Origin: CAVUAT01 sp963739545
GTDB taxonomy: Bacteria; Actinomycetota; Thermoleophilia; Solirubrobacterales; 70-9
Reading direction: 5' to 3'
Assembly (NCBI GenBank): GCA_963739545.1
Contig: CAVUAT010000012.1
Span: 71,571 to 135,570 of the forward strand
DNA length: 64,000 bases
Below, piece after piece: positions 49,760-57,443 of the stretch. Within the stretch, counting starts at the first letter, position 1. Each line of letters starts with the position of its first letter. The notes beneath the pieces are model-generated. The model was given only the letters and a program-made list of their open reading frames with translations, made no database searches and was not told the DNA's origin. The position numbers were made by a program, and so were the translations under genes.

Positions 49760-50101
49760 TCAGCCCCCGTCCGGCTCGAGCCGGGTGGTGGCTGCGACGC
49801 TGCGCTCGCGGATGCCCGGGAGCAGGCCCGGCACGTCCACGCGCACCACCACCCCCTCCTCATCGGAGCGGACTCGCGAGGTCGGGAGCGCGCGCCGCGC
49901 CGCGCGCTCGGCGTCGCCGCCAACGTGCTCGGCTCGCGCCCCCGAGCGAGCGGCGTCGGCAGCCGACCACAGCGCCCAGCCCGTGGGAAGCGCGTGAGCC
50001 GCGATCACGACGCAGACCAGCAGCGCCGGAAGGATCGCCACGAGCTCGACCGAGGCCTGGCCTCGATGCGCCCGCCCGTCGCCGGTTCCGCCTTCGCTCA
50101 T
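49760..50101 (-). CDS. TadE-like pseudopilin 2
   Basis: A 113-residue paralogue of the neighbouring gene with the signal HRGQASVELVAILPALLVCV and a similar extracytoplasmic domain (AERAARRALPTSRVRSDEEG, VVVRVDVPGL). First gene of this three-gene unit. No Tad ATPase, TadB/C, prepilin peptidase or major Flp pilin is in the window, so the rest of the machine is elsewhere or the cluster is a remnant. Confidence 0.8.
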   Translation of the reverse strand: MSEGGTGDGRAHRGQASVELVAILPALLVCVVIAAHALPTGWALWSAADAARSGARAEHVGGDAERAARRALPTSRVRSDEEGVVVRVDVPGLLPGIRERSVAATTRLEPDGG

Positions 50102-50150
50102 GCCCCGACGCTAGGCGCGGGTGATGCACGCGAGGCGCGCCGAAAGTGAC

Positions 50151-50510
50151 TTAGGTGTAGATGCTGGCCTGGCGCCAGATCACGAAGATCGAGAGGAATG
50201 CGATCAGCATCAGCATGATCCAGATCGCCACTCCCCCGGTCCAGCCCTGGAACTGCTCGTAGCCCGCAATCAGAAGCGCGATCGCGCCGATCGAGCCGAA
50301 CAGGATCGCCCGGCGACTGTCGGGGATCGTCGTCAGCGTCATCTGCTGGCTGACGTAGAGGCGGTAGACCGCCCATGCGATCGCGGAGAGGAACGCGATC
50401 GAGATCGCGACGAAGATCGCCTCGGCCGCGGCGCCGCCGCCGGGCACCACCGCGACCACGAGGGCCAGGGCCAGGATGATCGCCACATTTCGGAAGGTCT
50501 GCATCTGCAC
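50151..50510 (-). CDS. Four-span membrane protein of unknown function
   Basis: A 119-residue protein with four predicted helices: NVAIILALALVVAVVPGGGA, AIFVAISIAFLSAIAWAVYR, RAILFGSIGAIALLIAGYEQ and GGVAIWIMLMLIAFLSIFVI. No catalytic motif. Not recognised; possibly a lineage-specific protein. It lies 49 bases before the TadE-like genes on the same strand. Confidence 0.65.
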   Translation of the reverse strand: MQMQTFRNVAIILALALVVAVVPGGGAAAEAIFVAISIAFLSAIAWAVYRLYVSQQMTLTTIPDSRRAILFGSIGAIALLIAGYEQFQGWTGGVAIWIMLMLIAFLSIFVIWRQASIYT

Positions 50511-50853
50511 GGCAGCGATTCTACGCCGCAGCGTCAGCGCGGCGGCGTGTTTACATCCCGTTGTTGGCCGGTTCCCGCGGCTCTAGATCACGGCTAACCG
50601 CGTGGCCGACCTCGAGGCGCTTCGTCCCTGCGGGCGAAGCGCGGAGCCTCGAGGCCTTCACCGAGAACGCGCGGGCGACGATCGAGCCAGCCGAGCAGGC
50701 GGCCGCTTCAACAAGTCCGCGATCGCCCGATTTCGGTCGCGGCGCCGCGGCCGCAGACGAGGAAGCCATAACGCGGTTGTAAAAGCTTTCCGCGGCCACT
50801 AGCGTTGTCCTCGCCCCCATGTGGAACCACAGGGGTGCGGGCACACATCGACC
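50511..50853. other. Intergenic region with a large imperfect hairpin
   Basis: A 343-base gap between divergent genes. Near 50608-50662 the sequences CCTCGAGGCGCTTCG and CGAAGCGCGGAGCCTCGAGG can pair around a short loop. Short open frames cross the region but have no ribosome site or recognisable domain. TAGCGT near 50800 may be a -10 box for the HD-domain gene. Confidence 0.45.
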
Positions 50854-51444
50854 ATGGAACCGATCACGACGCGGGCAGAGCCCAGAACCGATTCTCAGCT
50901 CGTCACGTCTGCGCTCAGGTTTGCGCGGCGCGTCCACCTTGGCCAGCACCGCAAGCAGACCGACCAGCAGTTCGTCGAGCACCCGATCGCGGTCGCCCGG
51001 CTGCTCGCCGAGGCGGGCCATGACGGACCCATCCTCGCCGCCGCCTATCTGCACGACGTCGTCGAGAAGACCCCGGTAGAGCTGGGCGAGATCGACTCCC
51101 GCTTCGGCCACGAGGTCGCCGGCATCGTCGACGCCCTGACGGAGGACGCATCGGTGGAGGGTTACGGCCCGCGAAAGCGCGCCCTGCGCGCGCAGGTGCT
51201 CGCCGCCGACCGCAGCACGATCCTGATCTACGCCGCGGACCGCGTCGCCAACCTGCGCGATTGGGTCATCATCCCGGCCGAGCGTCGCGACCTGGTCGCG
51301 GAGCGCCTCGGCACGAACCTCCCCGAGCGCCTGGAGCTCTGGCAGGAGGACCTCGACGAGCTGACGGCGCACGACGAAGACCTGCTCTTCCTGGCCGAGA
51401 TCGAGATCGAGCTGCGCGCGCTTCAGTCCTCGACTTCCGCGTAG
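50854..51444 (+). CDS. HD-domain (p)ppGpp hydrolase-like protein (MESH1/RelA-SpoT HD type)
   Basis: A 196-residue single-domain HD hydrolase. The motifs follow the hydrolase half of Rel/SpoT and metazoan MESH1: RKQTDQQFVEHPIAVARLLA, then AAAYLHDVVEKTPV (the HD pair), GHEVAGIVDALTED and IYAADRVANLRD. Rel synthetase, TGS and ACT domains are absent. It could remove alarmones or related nucleotides. Start: ATG at 50854 or a GTG at 50821. Its last 22 bases overlap the convergent membrane-protein gene. Confidence 0.82.
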   Translation: MEPITTRAEPRTDSQLVTSALRFARRVHLGQHRKQTDQQFVEHPIAVARLLAEAGHDGPILAAAYLHDVVEKTPVELGEIDSRFGHEVAGIVDALTEDASVEGYGPRKRALRAQVLAADRSTILIYAADRVANLRDWVIIPAERRDLVAERLGTNLPERLELWQEDLDELTAHDEDLLFLAEIEIELRALQSSTSA

Positions 51445-51938
51445 AGCTGACCCCGGCGCGCGAGCGGCAGGATCGCCCACAGCAGCAGGAACAGGCCGCC
51501 GATCACGGCGGTGAAGATCGTGACCTTGACGCCGTTGAAGAGCAGGTCCGAGATCAGCAACACGGCGCCCGTGATCGAGACCGCGAGCACGAACAGCCCG
51601 GCGATCGCGAACCAGTTCGAGATCTTGACCAGGTGCGTCTTGTCCCTGAGCTGAAACAGAAGCCGGTGGTAGGCCGAAGGCGCGATCAGCAGGATGGTCG
51701 CGATCGCCGTCGACATGAGGATCGCGAAGTAGAGGTCGCGCTGCTCCGGCGTCAGGTTGACGAACCCGGAGGCGAACGGCACCGTCAGCAGGAAGGCGAA
51801 TAGAACCTGCACTCCGGGCAGCGCGACTCGCAGCTCCTGGAGCAGCTCCCCCATGTTGCGATCCGCGCGCTCGCCCTCGCTCTCGCGGCGGCGTTGCGGA
51901 GTGCTGCCCTTCGCGGCTTGCTTCGCCTGTCCGGCCAT
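51423..51938 (-). CDS. DUF6328-like four-span membrane protein
   Basis: A 171-residue protein with a charged N-terminal tail and the block GELLQELRVALPGVQVLFAF, TPEQRDLYFAILMSTAIATI, LLIAPSAYHRLLF, typical of an actinobacterial membrane family I know as DUF6328. Four helices. Function unknown. Its 3' end overlaps the HD-domain gene on the other strand by 22 bases. Confidence 0.7.
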   Translation of the reverse strand: MAGQAKQAAKGSTPQRRRESEGERADRNMGELLQELRVALPGVQVLFAFLLTVPFASGFVNLTPEQRDLYFAILMSTAIATILLIAPSAYHRLLFQLRDKTHLVKISNWFAIAGLFVLAVSITGAVLLISDLLFNGVKVTIFTAVIGGLFLLLWAILPLARRGQLYAEVED

Positions 51939-51985
51939 GGCGACTCTCTACCTCTCGTTTACGACTTCCAAACGCCGGGAGAATC

Positions 51986-52606
51986 TCAGCCGTGCTTGAC
52001 GGCGATCGCCTCGATCAGGTGGGCCGCCGTCTCGGTCGAGTCGATCGCGCGCTCGAGTGTCCCGAAGATGTCCTTCCAGCGGATCACGACCATCGGGTCG
52101 ATCCCGTTCGAGAAGAGCGAGGCGAGCGCCTCGCGCCAGACCCGGTCGCCCTCGTTCTCGAGGCGGTGTATCTCGACCCAGTAGTGCCCGAGGTCCTTGA
52201 AGCCACCGAGGTTCGTGAGTGCGCCCGAGACCTGCTCGCACGACCTCGCGAGGATCTGCGCCAGCGCGAACCCCTGGTCCATCGGCGCCTCGATCTTGTA
52301 GAGCCCCATGAAGTCGGCCGTCTCCTCGATGTCGTCCACTATGTCGTCGAGCTGGGTGGCCAGCGCGTAGACGTCGCTGCCGTCTAGCACCCGGGCGGCC
52401 TCGACGTTCAGGCGCCGGGCGATCTCCTGGGTGATCCGGTCGCCCTCCTGCTCGGCCTTGAGGATCTCGCGGGCGAGGCCCGCGTCCTCGGGCCACGTCT
52501 CGAACATCTCCTCGAGCAGCCGCCCGGCGCGTTCGATGTTGACGCCGGCCTCCGCGAAAAGCTCGAAGTAGGCCGAATCCTTGCTTGTCGCCGAGCGTAG
52601 AGACAC
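51986..52606 (-). CDS. PhoU-like DUF47 protein
   Basis: A 206-residue helical protein of the DUF47/PhoU-like group: FAEAGVNIERAGRLLEEMF, ILKAEQEGDRITQEIARRLN, ALATQLDDIVDDIEETADFM with the acidic ExxxD metal-binding pattern, and IHRLENEGDRVWREAL. Such proteins accompany Pit phosphate transporters, but no pit gene is adjacent here; the neighbour is ppk, 18 bases upstream on the same strand. It starts with GTG at 52606. A role in phosphate or polyphosphate balance is inferred from position. Confidence 0.85.
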   Translation of the reverse strand: MSLRSATSKDSAYFELFAEAGVNIERAGRLLEEMFETWPEDAGLAREILKAEQEGDRITQEIARRLNVEAARVLDGSDVYALATQLDDIVDDIEETADFMGLYKIEAPMDQGFALAQILARSCEQVSGALTNLGGFKDLGHYWVEIHRLENEGDRVWREALASLFSNGIDPMVVIRWKDIFGTLERAIDSTETAAHLIEAIAVKHG

Positions 52607-52624
52607 CCGGGGTCAAGCTACCAG

Positions 52625-54826
52625 TCAGCCTGTTACCGTGGCCGCTTCCTTCGAGCGGGCGCTATGCAACTCAAGCATCTCGTCCTGGAGGTTTCGACCC
52701 CCTTCGCCCGGCTTCGGCGCGAGCCGGTTCCAGACGCCCTGCGGGTCGAGCTCCCAGGAGTTGGTGTTGTCTGCGAAGGACCGGTCGAGCACGTCGGCGA
52801 GCTCGCCGCGAAGCGTCCCGTCCTCGACGGGCGCGAGCAGCTCGACGCGTTTGTAGAGGTTTCGGGGCATCAGGTCGGCCGAGCCGATGTAAACGCGGTG
52901 ATCGCCCTCGGCTCGCTCGAACGAGTAGATGCGCGAGTGCTCGAGAAAGCGGCCGACGATCGAGCAGACGCGGATGTTCTCCGACACCCCCGGGACGCCG
53001 GGGCGCAGCGCGCAGATCCCGCGCACATTGAGGTCGACCCGGACGCCCGCCTGCGAGGCGCGGTAGAGCGCGCGGATACACGTTGCGTCGAGCAGGGAGT
53101 TCATCTTCATGCGGATCCGCGACGGACGCTCGGGCGAGTGGGCGTCGATCGTGCGGTCGATCTCGCTGATGATCCCCTCCTTGAGGTTGAAGGGCGCGAC
53201 CAGCAGCTTGCGGTATGCGTTCGGCCTCGCGTACCCGGTCAGGTAGTTGAACATCTCGGCGATGTCGGCCCCGATGTCGGGATCGGCCGTGAACAGCCCG
53301 ATGTCGGTGTAGATGCGGGCCGTCTTCGGGTTGTAATTGCCGGTACCGATGTGGACGTAGTTGCGCACTCCGTCCCCCTCGCGGCGCGAGATGAGCACGC
53401 ACTTGACGTGGGTCTTCATCCCGGGGATTCCGTAGACGACGTGTACCCCCGCCTCCTCCAGCGATTTCGCCCAGCCGATGTTGGCGCTCTCGTCGAAGCG
53501 CGCCTTCAGCTCCACGAGGCACACGGCCTGCTTACCGCGCTCGGTCGCCTCGACCAGCGCCGGTACGAGTGGAGAGTCCGCGCTGGTCCGATAGACGGTC
53601 TGCTTCAGCGCGAGCACGTTCGGATCCTCCACGGCCTGGCGCACGAACGGCACCACTGAGTTCGAGAAGGAGTCGTAGGGGTGATGGACGAGGATGTCGC
53701 CGTCGCGCATCGCCGACAGGACGTCGACCTCTCGGTCCGTCCTGCCCTGCCGCAGCCGCGGAGGGGCTACGCCCTTCCAGGGCGCGTAGCGAAGCTCGCC
53801 GAAGCCGCGAACGTCGACCATGTCGACGGTGTCGTCGATCCCGATCAGCCCCTTGACGTCGTAGACCTGCTGCTCCTCGAGCTTCATCGAGTCGACCAGC
53901 ACCTCCCGCAGCCGCGGCTCCATGTCCGATGCGACCTCGAGCCGCACCACCTCGCCGAAGCGTCGGCGGCGCACCTCCTCCTCGACGGCCTGGAGCATGT
54001 CGTCGGCCTCGTCGTTGACGTCGTAGTCGGTGTCCCGGGTGACCCGGAAGAGCGAGTGATGGACGATCTCCATCCCGGGGAAGAGCTCGTCGAGGTTGCC
54101 TGCGATCACCTCCTCCATCGGGACAAACGTGGCCCCGTTGTCGCCGAGCGCGACGAAGCGGCGGAGCAGCTCCTTCGGCACCTTGACCCGCGCGATCACC
54201 TCTTCGTCCTTCTCGGGGTTCCGGAGCAGGACCGCGATGCTGAGCGAGAGGTTGGAGATGTAGGGGAACGGGCGGCCGCGGCCGATGACGAGCGGCGTCA
54301 GCGCCGGGAAGACCTGGCTGTCGAAGATCCTGTCGATCTCCTCGCGTTCTGAGGTCGTCGCCTTGCCAAGGGTCAGAACCCTGATGCCGTGCTCGGCGAG
54401 CTTCGGCCCCAGATCGTCGGCGAACGTCGAGCCGAGGCGCTCGCGCAGCTCGATCGCGCGATCGCGGATGCGCGTTATGACCTCTGCCGGCGAGACGCCG
54501 TCCGCCCCGCGGGCGTCGATCTTCCCCTCGACCTGGTCGTGCAGCCCTGCGACGCGCACCATGTAGAACTCGTCGAGGTTGTCTTCATAGATCGCGCAGA
54601 AACGCAGGCGCTCCAGCAGCGGGACGCTCTCGTCCTCGGCGAGCTGCAAGACCCGTTCGTTGAAGTCGAGCCAAGAGAGCTCGCGGTTGAAGTAGAGGGA
54701 GCTGTCGGAGAAGTCGATCTCGCCCTGAGCGTCTTCGACCGGGGGCGTCCCGGCCGAGACGGCGACGCCGTTGTCGGGCTCAGGCTCGGTCCGCTGCTCT
54801 GTTTCCTTGAGGGCTTCGTCGGTCAT
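52625..54826 (-). CDS. ppk: Polyphosphate kinase 1
   Basis: A 733-residue PPK1 that makes polyphosphate from ATP. N-terminal domain: FNRELSWLDFNERVLQLA and EDNLDEFYMVRVAGL. Catalytic domains: DILVHHPYDSF, LKQTVYRTSADSPLV, KTHVKCVLISRREGDG, YVHIGTGNYNPKTARIYTDI (with the phospho-accepting His) and VYIGSADLMPRNLYKRVELL near the C-terminus. The acidic N-terminal 45 residues are an extension. ATG at 54826 chosen. It heads a ppk-DUF47 pair and lies near ppx and pst genes. Confidence 0.96.
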   Translation of the reverse strand: MTDEALKETEQRTEPEPDNGVAVSAGTPPVEDAQGEIDFSDSSLYFNRELSWLDFNERVLQLAEDESVPLLERLRFCAIYEDNLDEFYMVRVAGLHDQVEGKIDARGADGVSPAEVITRIRDRAIELRERLGSTFADDLGPKLAEHGIRVLTLGKATTSEREEIDRIFDSQVFPALTPLVIGRGRPFPYISNLSLSIAVLLRNPEKDEEVIARVKVPKELLRRFVALGDNGATFVPMEEVIAGNLDELFPGMEIVHHSLFRVTRDTDYDVNDEADDMLQAVEEEVRRRRFGEVVRLEVASDMEPRLREVLVDSMKLEEQQVYDVKGLIGIDDTVDMVDVRGFGELRYAPWKGVAPPRLRQGRTDREVDVLSAMRDGDILVHHPYDSFSNSVVPFVRQAVEDPNVLALKQTVYRTSADSPLVPALVEATERGKQAVCLVELKARFDESANIGWAKSLEEAGVHVVYGIPGMKTHVKCVLISRREGDGVRNYVHIGTGNYNPKTARIYTDIGLFTADPDIGADIAEMFNYLTGYARPNAYRKLLVAPFNLKEGIISEIDRTIDAHSPERPSRIRMKMNSLLDATCIRALYRASQAGVRVDLNVRGICALRPGVPGVSENIRVCSIVGRFLEHSRIYSFERAEGDHRVYIGSADLMPRNLYKRVELLAPVEDGTLRGELADVLDRSFADNTNSWELDPQGVWNRLAPKPGEGGRNLQDEMLELHSARSKEAATVTG

Positions 54827-54900
54827 CAATGGCCACGCTCGCACGCGGCAGCCCATGCTACCCCCGCGCTGTCAGGCCGCCTGGGAACGGACCGTCAGCC

Positions 54901-55308
54901 TCAGCTCACGGCGGAGGCCGAATCGAGTTCGGAGGCGAGCTCCGTTACCCGCCGCTCGATCTCGTCCCGCGTCGCACGGACCTCCGCGAGCGGCCTCCCC
55001 TTCGGGTCGGGTAGCTCCCAGTCGATGTAGCGCTTGCCGGGTAGGTAGGGGCATTCGTCGCCGCAGCCCATGGTCACTAGGACGTCCGCCCACTGCGCGA
55101 GCTCGACGGTGAGGCACTGCGGCTCGCGTCCGGCGAGGTCCATTCCGATCTCCAACATGGCCTCGAGTACCTCGGGATGGACCCGGTCAGCCGGCGCCGT
55201 CCCAGCCGAGCGCGCCTGGTGCTCATCGCCCGCTGCTCGCTCGAACAGCACCTGACTCATCTGCGACCGGCCGGCGTTGTGCAGGCAGATGAAGAGAACC
55301 TTGGCCAT
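54901..55308 (-). CDS. arsC: Arsenate reductase, low-molecular-weight phosphatase type
   Basis: A 135-residue thioredoxin- or mycothiol-linked ArsC. The phosphatase-like P-loop is FICLHNAGRSQMSQ, with Cys and Arg in the CxxxxxRS motif, and the redox segment is VTMGCGDECPYLPGKRYIDW, followed by DPKGRPLAEVRATRDEI. It reduces arsenate to arsenite. GGAGG precedes the ATG at 55308. It is divergent from arsR and shares the A/T-rich operator region, so ArsR probably controls both directions. Confidence 0.93.
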   Translation of the reverse strand: MAKVLFICLHNAGRSQMSQVLFERAAGDEHQARSAGTAPADRVHPEVLEAMLEIGMDLAGREPQCLTVELAQWADVLVTMGCGDECPYLPGKRYIDWELPDPKGRPLAEVRATRDEIERRVTELASELDSASAVS

Positions 55309-55342
55309 CAGCTCGCCACCTCCACGCCCCAAAGTCTACGCC

Positions 55343-55371
55343 TTGACATCTATCTATTCAATAGATATATA
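55343..55371 (+). promoter_or_regulatory. arsR promoter with operator in the -35/-10 spacer
   Basis: A consensus -35 TTGACA (55343-55348) and -10 TATATA (55366-55371) are separated by 17 bases. The perfect dyad ATCTATT-C-AATAGAT (55352-55366) fills most of the spacer and touches the -10 box, the classic position of an ArsR/SmtB operator. The start codon lies 7 bases after the -10, so the mRNA is probably leaderless. Confidence 0.88.
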
Positions 55372-55378
55372 TAGATTG

Positions 55379-55732
55379 ATGCCGATCGATCTGGAGCTCG
55401 CCCCGAAGCAGAAGCGCCCGGCTGGCGAGCGATGCTGCGAGCCCATCGTCTACCCCGACATCGAGCGCGCGAAGGCCGAGCGGCTCGCGACTGTCGCGAA
55501 GGCCCTCGGCGACCCAGTACGGATGCAGCTCGTCGACGTGCTGCGAAAGCACGCGGGCAAGGTGTGCGTCTGCGAGCTCGTCCCCCTATTCGACCTCTCG
55601 CAGCCGACCGTCTCCCATCATCTGAAGAAGCTTCGGGACGCTGGCATCGTCGGCTCGGAGCGGCAGGGCCTGTGGGCGTACTACTACGTCAATCCCGAAG
55701 CTCTCGAGGAGGTGAGCGCGTGGCTGAGGTGA
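55379..55732 (+). CDS. arsR: ArsR-family arsenite-responsive repressor
   Basis: A 117-residue winged-helix repressor: LATVAKALGDPVRMQLVDVL, CELVPLFDLSQPTVSHHLKK and LRDAGIVGSERQGLWAYYYV. Candidate arsenite ligands are Cys19-Cys20 near the N-terminus (GERCCEP) and Cys63/Cys65 in KVCVCEL, an arrangement like the C. glutamicum ArsR type (two N-terminal Cys plus one in helix 3-4). It should repress its own operon and divergent arsC through the dyad at 55352-55366. It overlaps arsM by 13 bases. Confidence 0.95.
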   Translation: MPIDLELAPKQKRPAGERCCEPIVYPDIERAKAERLATVAKALGDPVRMQLVDVLRKHAGKVCVCELVPLFDLSQPTVSHHLKKLRDAGIVGSERQGLWAYYYVNPEALEEVSAWLR

Positions 55733-56613
55733 CCGCAAACGATTGCTGCAGCCCCGAAGCACAGCAGTCGTGCTGTGAGCCCGAAGCGAAGGCCGAATGC
55801 TGCGGATCCACCGACGGCAGCTGCGGATGTGGCGAGGGCGGAACCCCCGATATCCAAGAGGCCGTTCGCGGGCGCTACGCCGCGGCGGCGAGCGTCGTCA
55901 GCGACGGGGGGGCGGCGATGGAGGTTGAGCACGCATCGTGCTGCGACCCCACCGACATCACCCGCACCGACGAAGGCGTCGAGAACTTCGGGGCGGAGCT
56001 CTACTCGGGCGACGCCACCGACCATCTGCCCGATGCCGCCAGGCTCGCCTCGCTCGGCTGCGGGAACCCCACAGCGGTCGCCGATCTGCACGAGGGCGAG
56101 ACCGTCCTCGACCTGGGATCGGGCGGCGGCATCGACGTCCTCCTCTCGGCCCGGCGGGTCGGCGAGACCGGCAAGGCGTACGGTCTCGACATGACCGATG
56201 AGATGCTGGGGCTCGCGCGCCGCAACCAGAGAGATGCCGGCGTCGAAAACGTCGAGTTCGTCAAGGGCACGATCGAGGACATCCCCCTCCCCGACGACTC
56301 GGTCGACGTGATCATCTCCAACTGCGTCATCAACCTCTCGGCCGACAAGCCAGCCGTGTTCCGCGAGGCAGCGAGAGTCCTTCGGCCGGGCGGGCGGTTC
56401 GCCGTCAGCGACGTCGTCGCCGACCCCGACATGGACGACGAGACACGAAGGGACATGCAGCAGTGGACCGGGTGCATCGCGGGTGCGCTGAGTCGCGAGG
56501 AGTTCGAGCGCGAACTCGCCCAGGCGGGCTTCGAGGGGATCGAGATCGCCGAGACTCACCGCGTGCACGAGCACGCCGGTTCGGCGATCGTGCGTGCCCG
56601 CATCCCGGCATGA
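55720..56613 (+). CDS. arsM: Arsenite methyltransferase with Cys-rich N-terminal repeat
   Basis: A 297-residue SAM-dependent As(III) methyltransferase. SAM motif VLDLGSGGGIDVLLSARRVG, SLGCGNPTAVADL, IISNCVINLSADK and QQWTGCIAGAL contain the conserved As-binding cysteines. Residues 1-40 add a leader with CC pairs at 9-10, 18-19 and 27-28 (spaced exactly nine) plus Cys35 and Cys37, like a small metallothionein. The GTG at 55720 follows GAGGAGGTGA. Its stop overlaps the R2lox-like gene (ATGA). It makes methylated arsenicals, which can be volatile or toxic to neighbours. Confidence 0.93.
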   Translation: MAEVTANDCCSPEAQQSCCEPEAKAECCGSTDGSCGCGEGGTPDIQEAVRGRYAAAASVVSDGGAAMEVEHASCCDPTDITRTDEGVENFGAELYSGDATDHLPDAARLASLGCGNPTAVADLHEGETVLDLGSGGGIDVLLSARRVGETGKAYGLDMTDEMLGLARRNQRDAGVENVEFVKGTIEDIPLPDDSVDVIISNCVINLSADKPAVFREAARVLRPGGRFAVSDVVADPDMDDETRRDMQQWTGCIAGALSREEFERELAQAGFEGIEIAETHRVHEHAGSAIVRARIPA

Positions 56614-57440
56614 GCACCGCAGCGGTCAATCTCAAAGATCCCCAGCAGCTCTATCTGGATTGGGAGCACGCCCATTGGGCGGCCCAGGACATCGACCTCT
56701 CAGCTGACCCCGAGCAGTGGCAGGCTCTGGAGGAGGGCGAGCGCGAGCTCCTTCACTTCGTCCTGAGCTCGCTGATGGTCGCCGAGGAACGGATCTCCAC
56801 GCAGTTCTGCGGCCTCGTTCTCGCCCAGGACGACGAGGAGGAGGGCAGCTACCTCTCGACCCAGCTCGTCGACGAGGTCAGGCACATGCAGTTCTACGCG
56901 CGCTTCCAGAACGAGGTGATCGCGGATCCGGCGGCGATCGGAGCTCATGTCGCCCGCGCTCGGGAGGTCCTGGGCGAGCCCTTCAAGCACATCTTCGACG
57001 AGGCGCTGGTCGAGGCCCACGACCGATTGCGCCTCGAACCCTCCGACCGCGAGGCGAAGGTCGACTTCGTGACGATCTACCACATGGTCCTCGAGGGGAC
57101 CCTCGGCATCGTCACGTCCCACTTCCTCCTCGACTTGCTCCGCGAGCGCGAGCTGCTCGCCGGGTTCGCGGATGGCTACGGCCGCATCGCCTCCGACGAA
57201 CAGCGCCACATCGCCTACGGCACGTGGTTCCTGCGGGAGGCGGTGCAGGCTGACCCGGCGATGGGCGCGGTCGTGCGCGGCCGGATTATCGACCTTCTCC
57301 CTTACGTCGCGGAATCCCTGTCACCGCCGGGCGAGGGAGCGTTGGAAGTCCTCGATGTCGACGACGGTGCCCTGGCGAGGTTCGGACTCGACGCGCTCAA
57401 CCGGCGGCTGAAGATCATCGGCGTCTCGCTCGACGCCTGA
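56610..57440 (+). CDS. R2-like (R2lox-type) diiron/Mn-Fe oxidase in the arsenic operon
   Basis: A 276-residue ferritin-like helical protein of the ribonucleotide reductase R2-like superfamily. All six metal ligands can be placed: Glu59 or Glu60 (MVAEERIST), Glu89 and His92 (VDEVRHMQFY), Glu162 (IYHMVLEGT), Glu197 and His200 (SDEQRHIAYG). Tyr157, five before Glu162, matches the cross-linking Tyr of R2lox; its partner Val position is Ile62. No RNR large subunit is nearby and the R2 C-terminal tail is lacking. The ATG overlaps the arsM stop, so it is the third gene of arsR-arsM-oxidase. Substrate unknown; oxidation of an organoarsenical or lipid is a hypothesis. Confidence 0.82.
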   Translation: MSTAAVNLKDPQQLYLDWEHAHWAAQDIDLSADPEQWQALEEGERELLHFVLSSLMVAEERISTQFCGLVLAQDDEEEGSYLSTQLVDEVRHMQFYARFQNEVIADPAAIGAHVARAREVLGEPFKHIFDEALVEAHDRLRLEPSDREAKVDFVTIYHMVLEGTLGIVTSHFLLDLLRERELLAGFADGYGRIASDEQRHIAYGTWFLREAVQADPAMGAVVRGRIIDLLPYVAESLSPPGEGALEVLDVDDGALARFGLDALNRRLKIIGVSLDA

Positions 57441-57443
57441 GCG

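Noticed and set aside
50561..50802. Two short frames in the gap before the HD-domain gene.
   Set aside because: No ribosome site, no leaderless promoter box at the right distance, and part of the region forms a hairpin.
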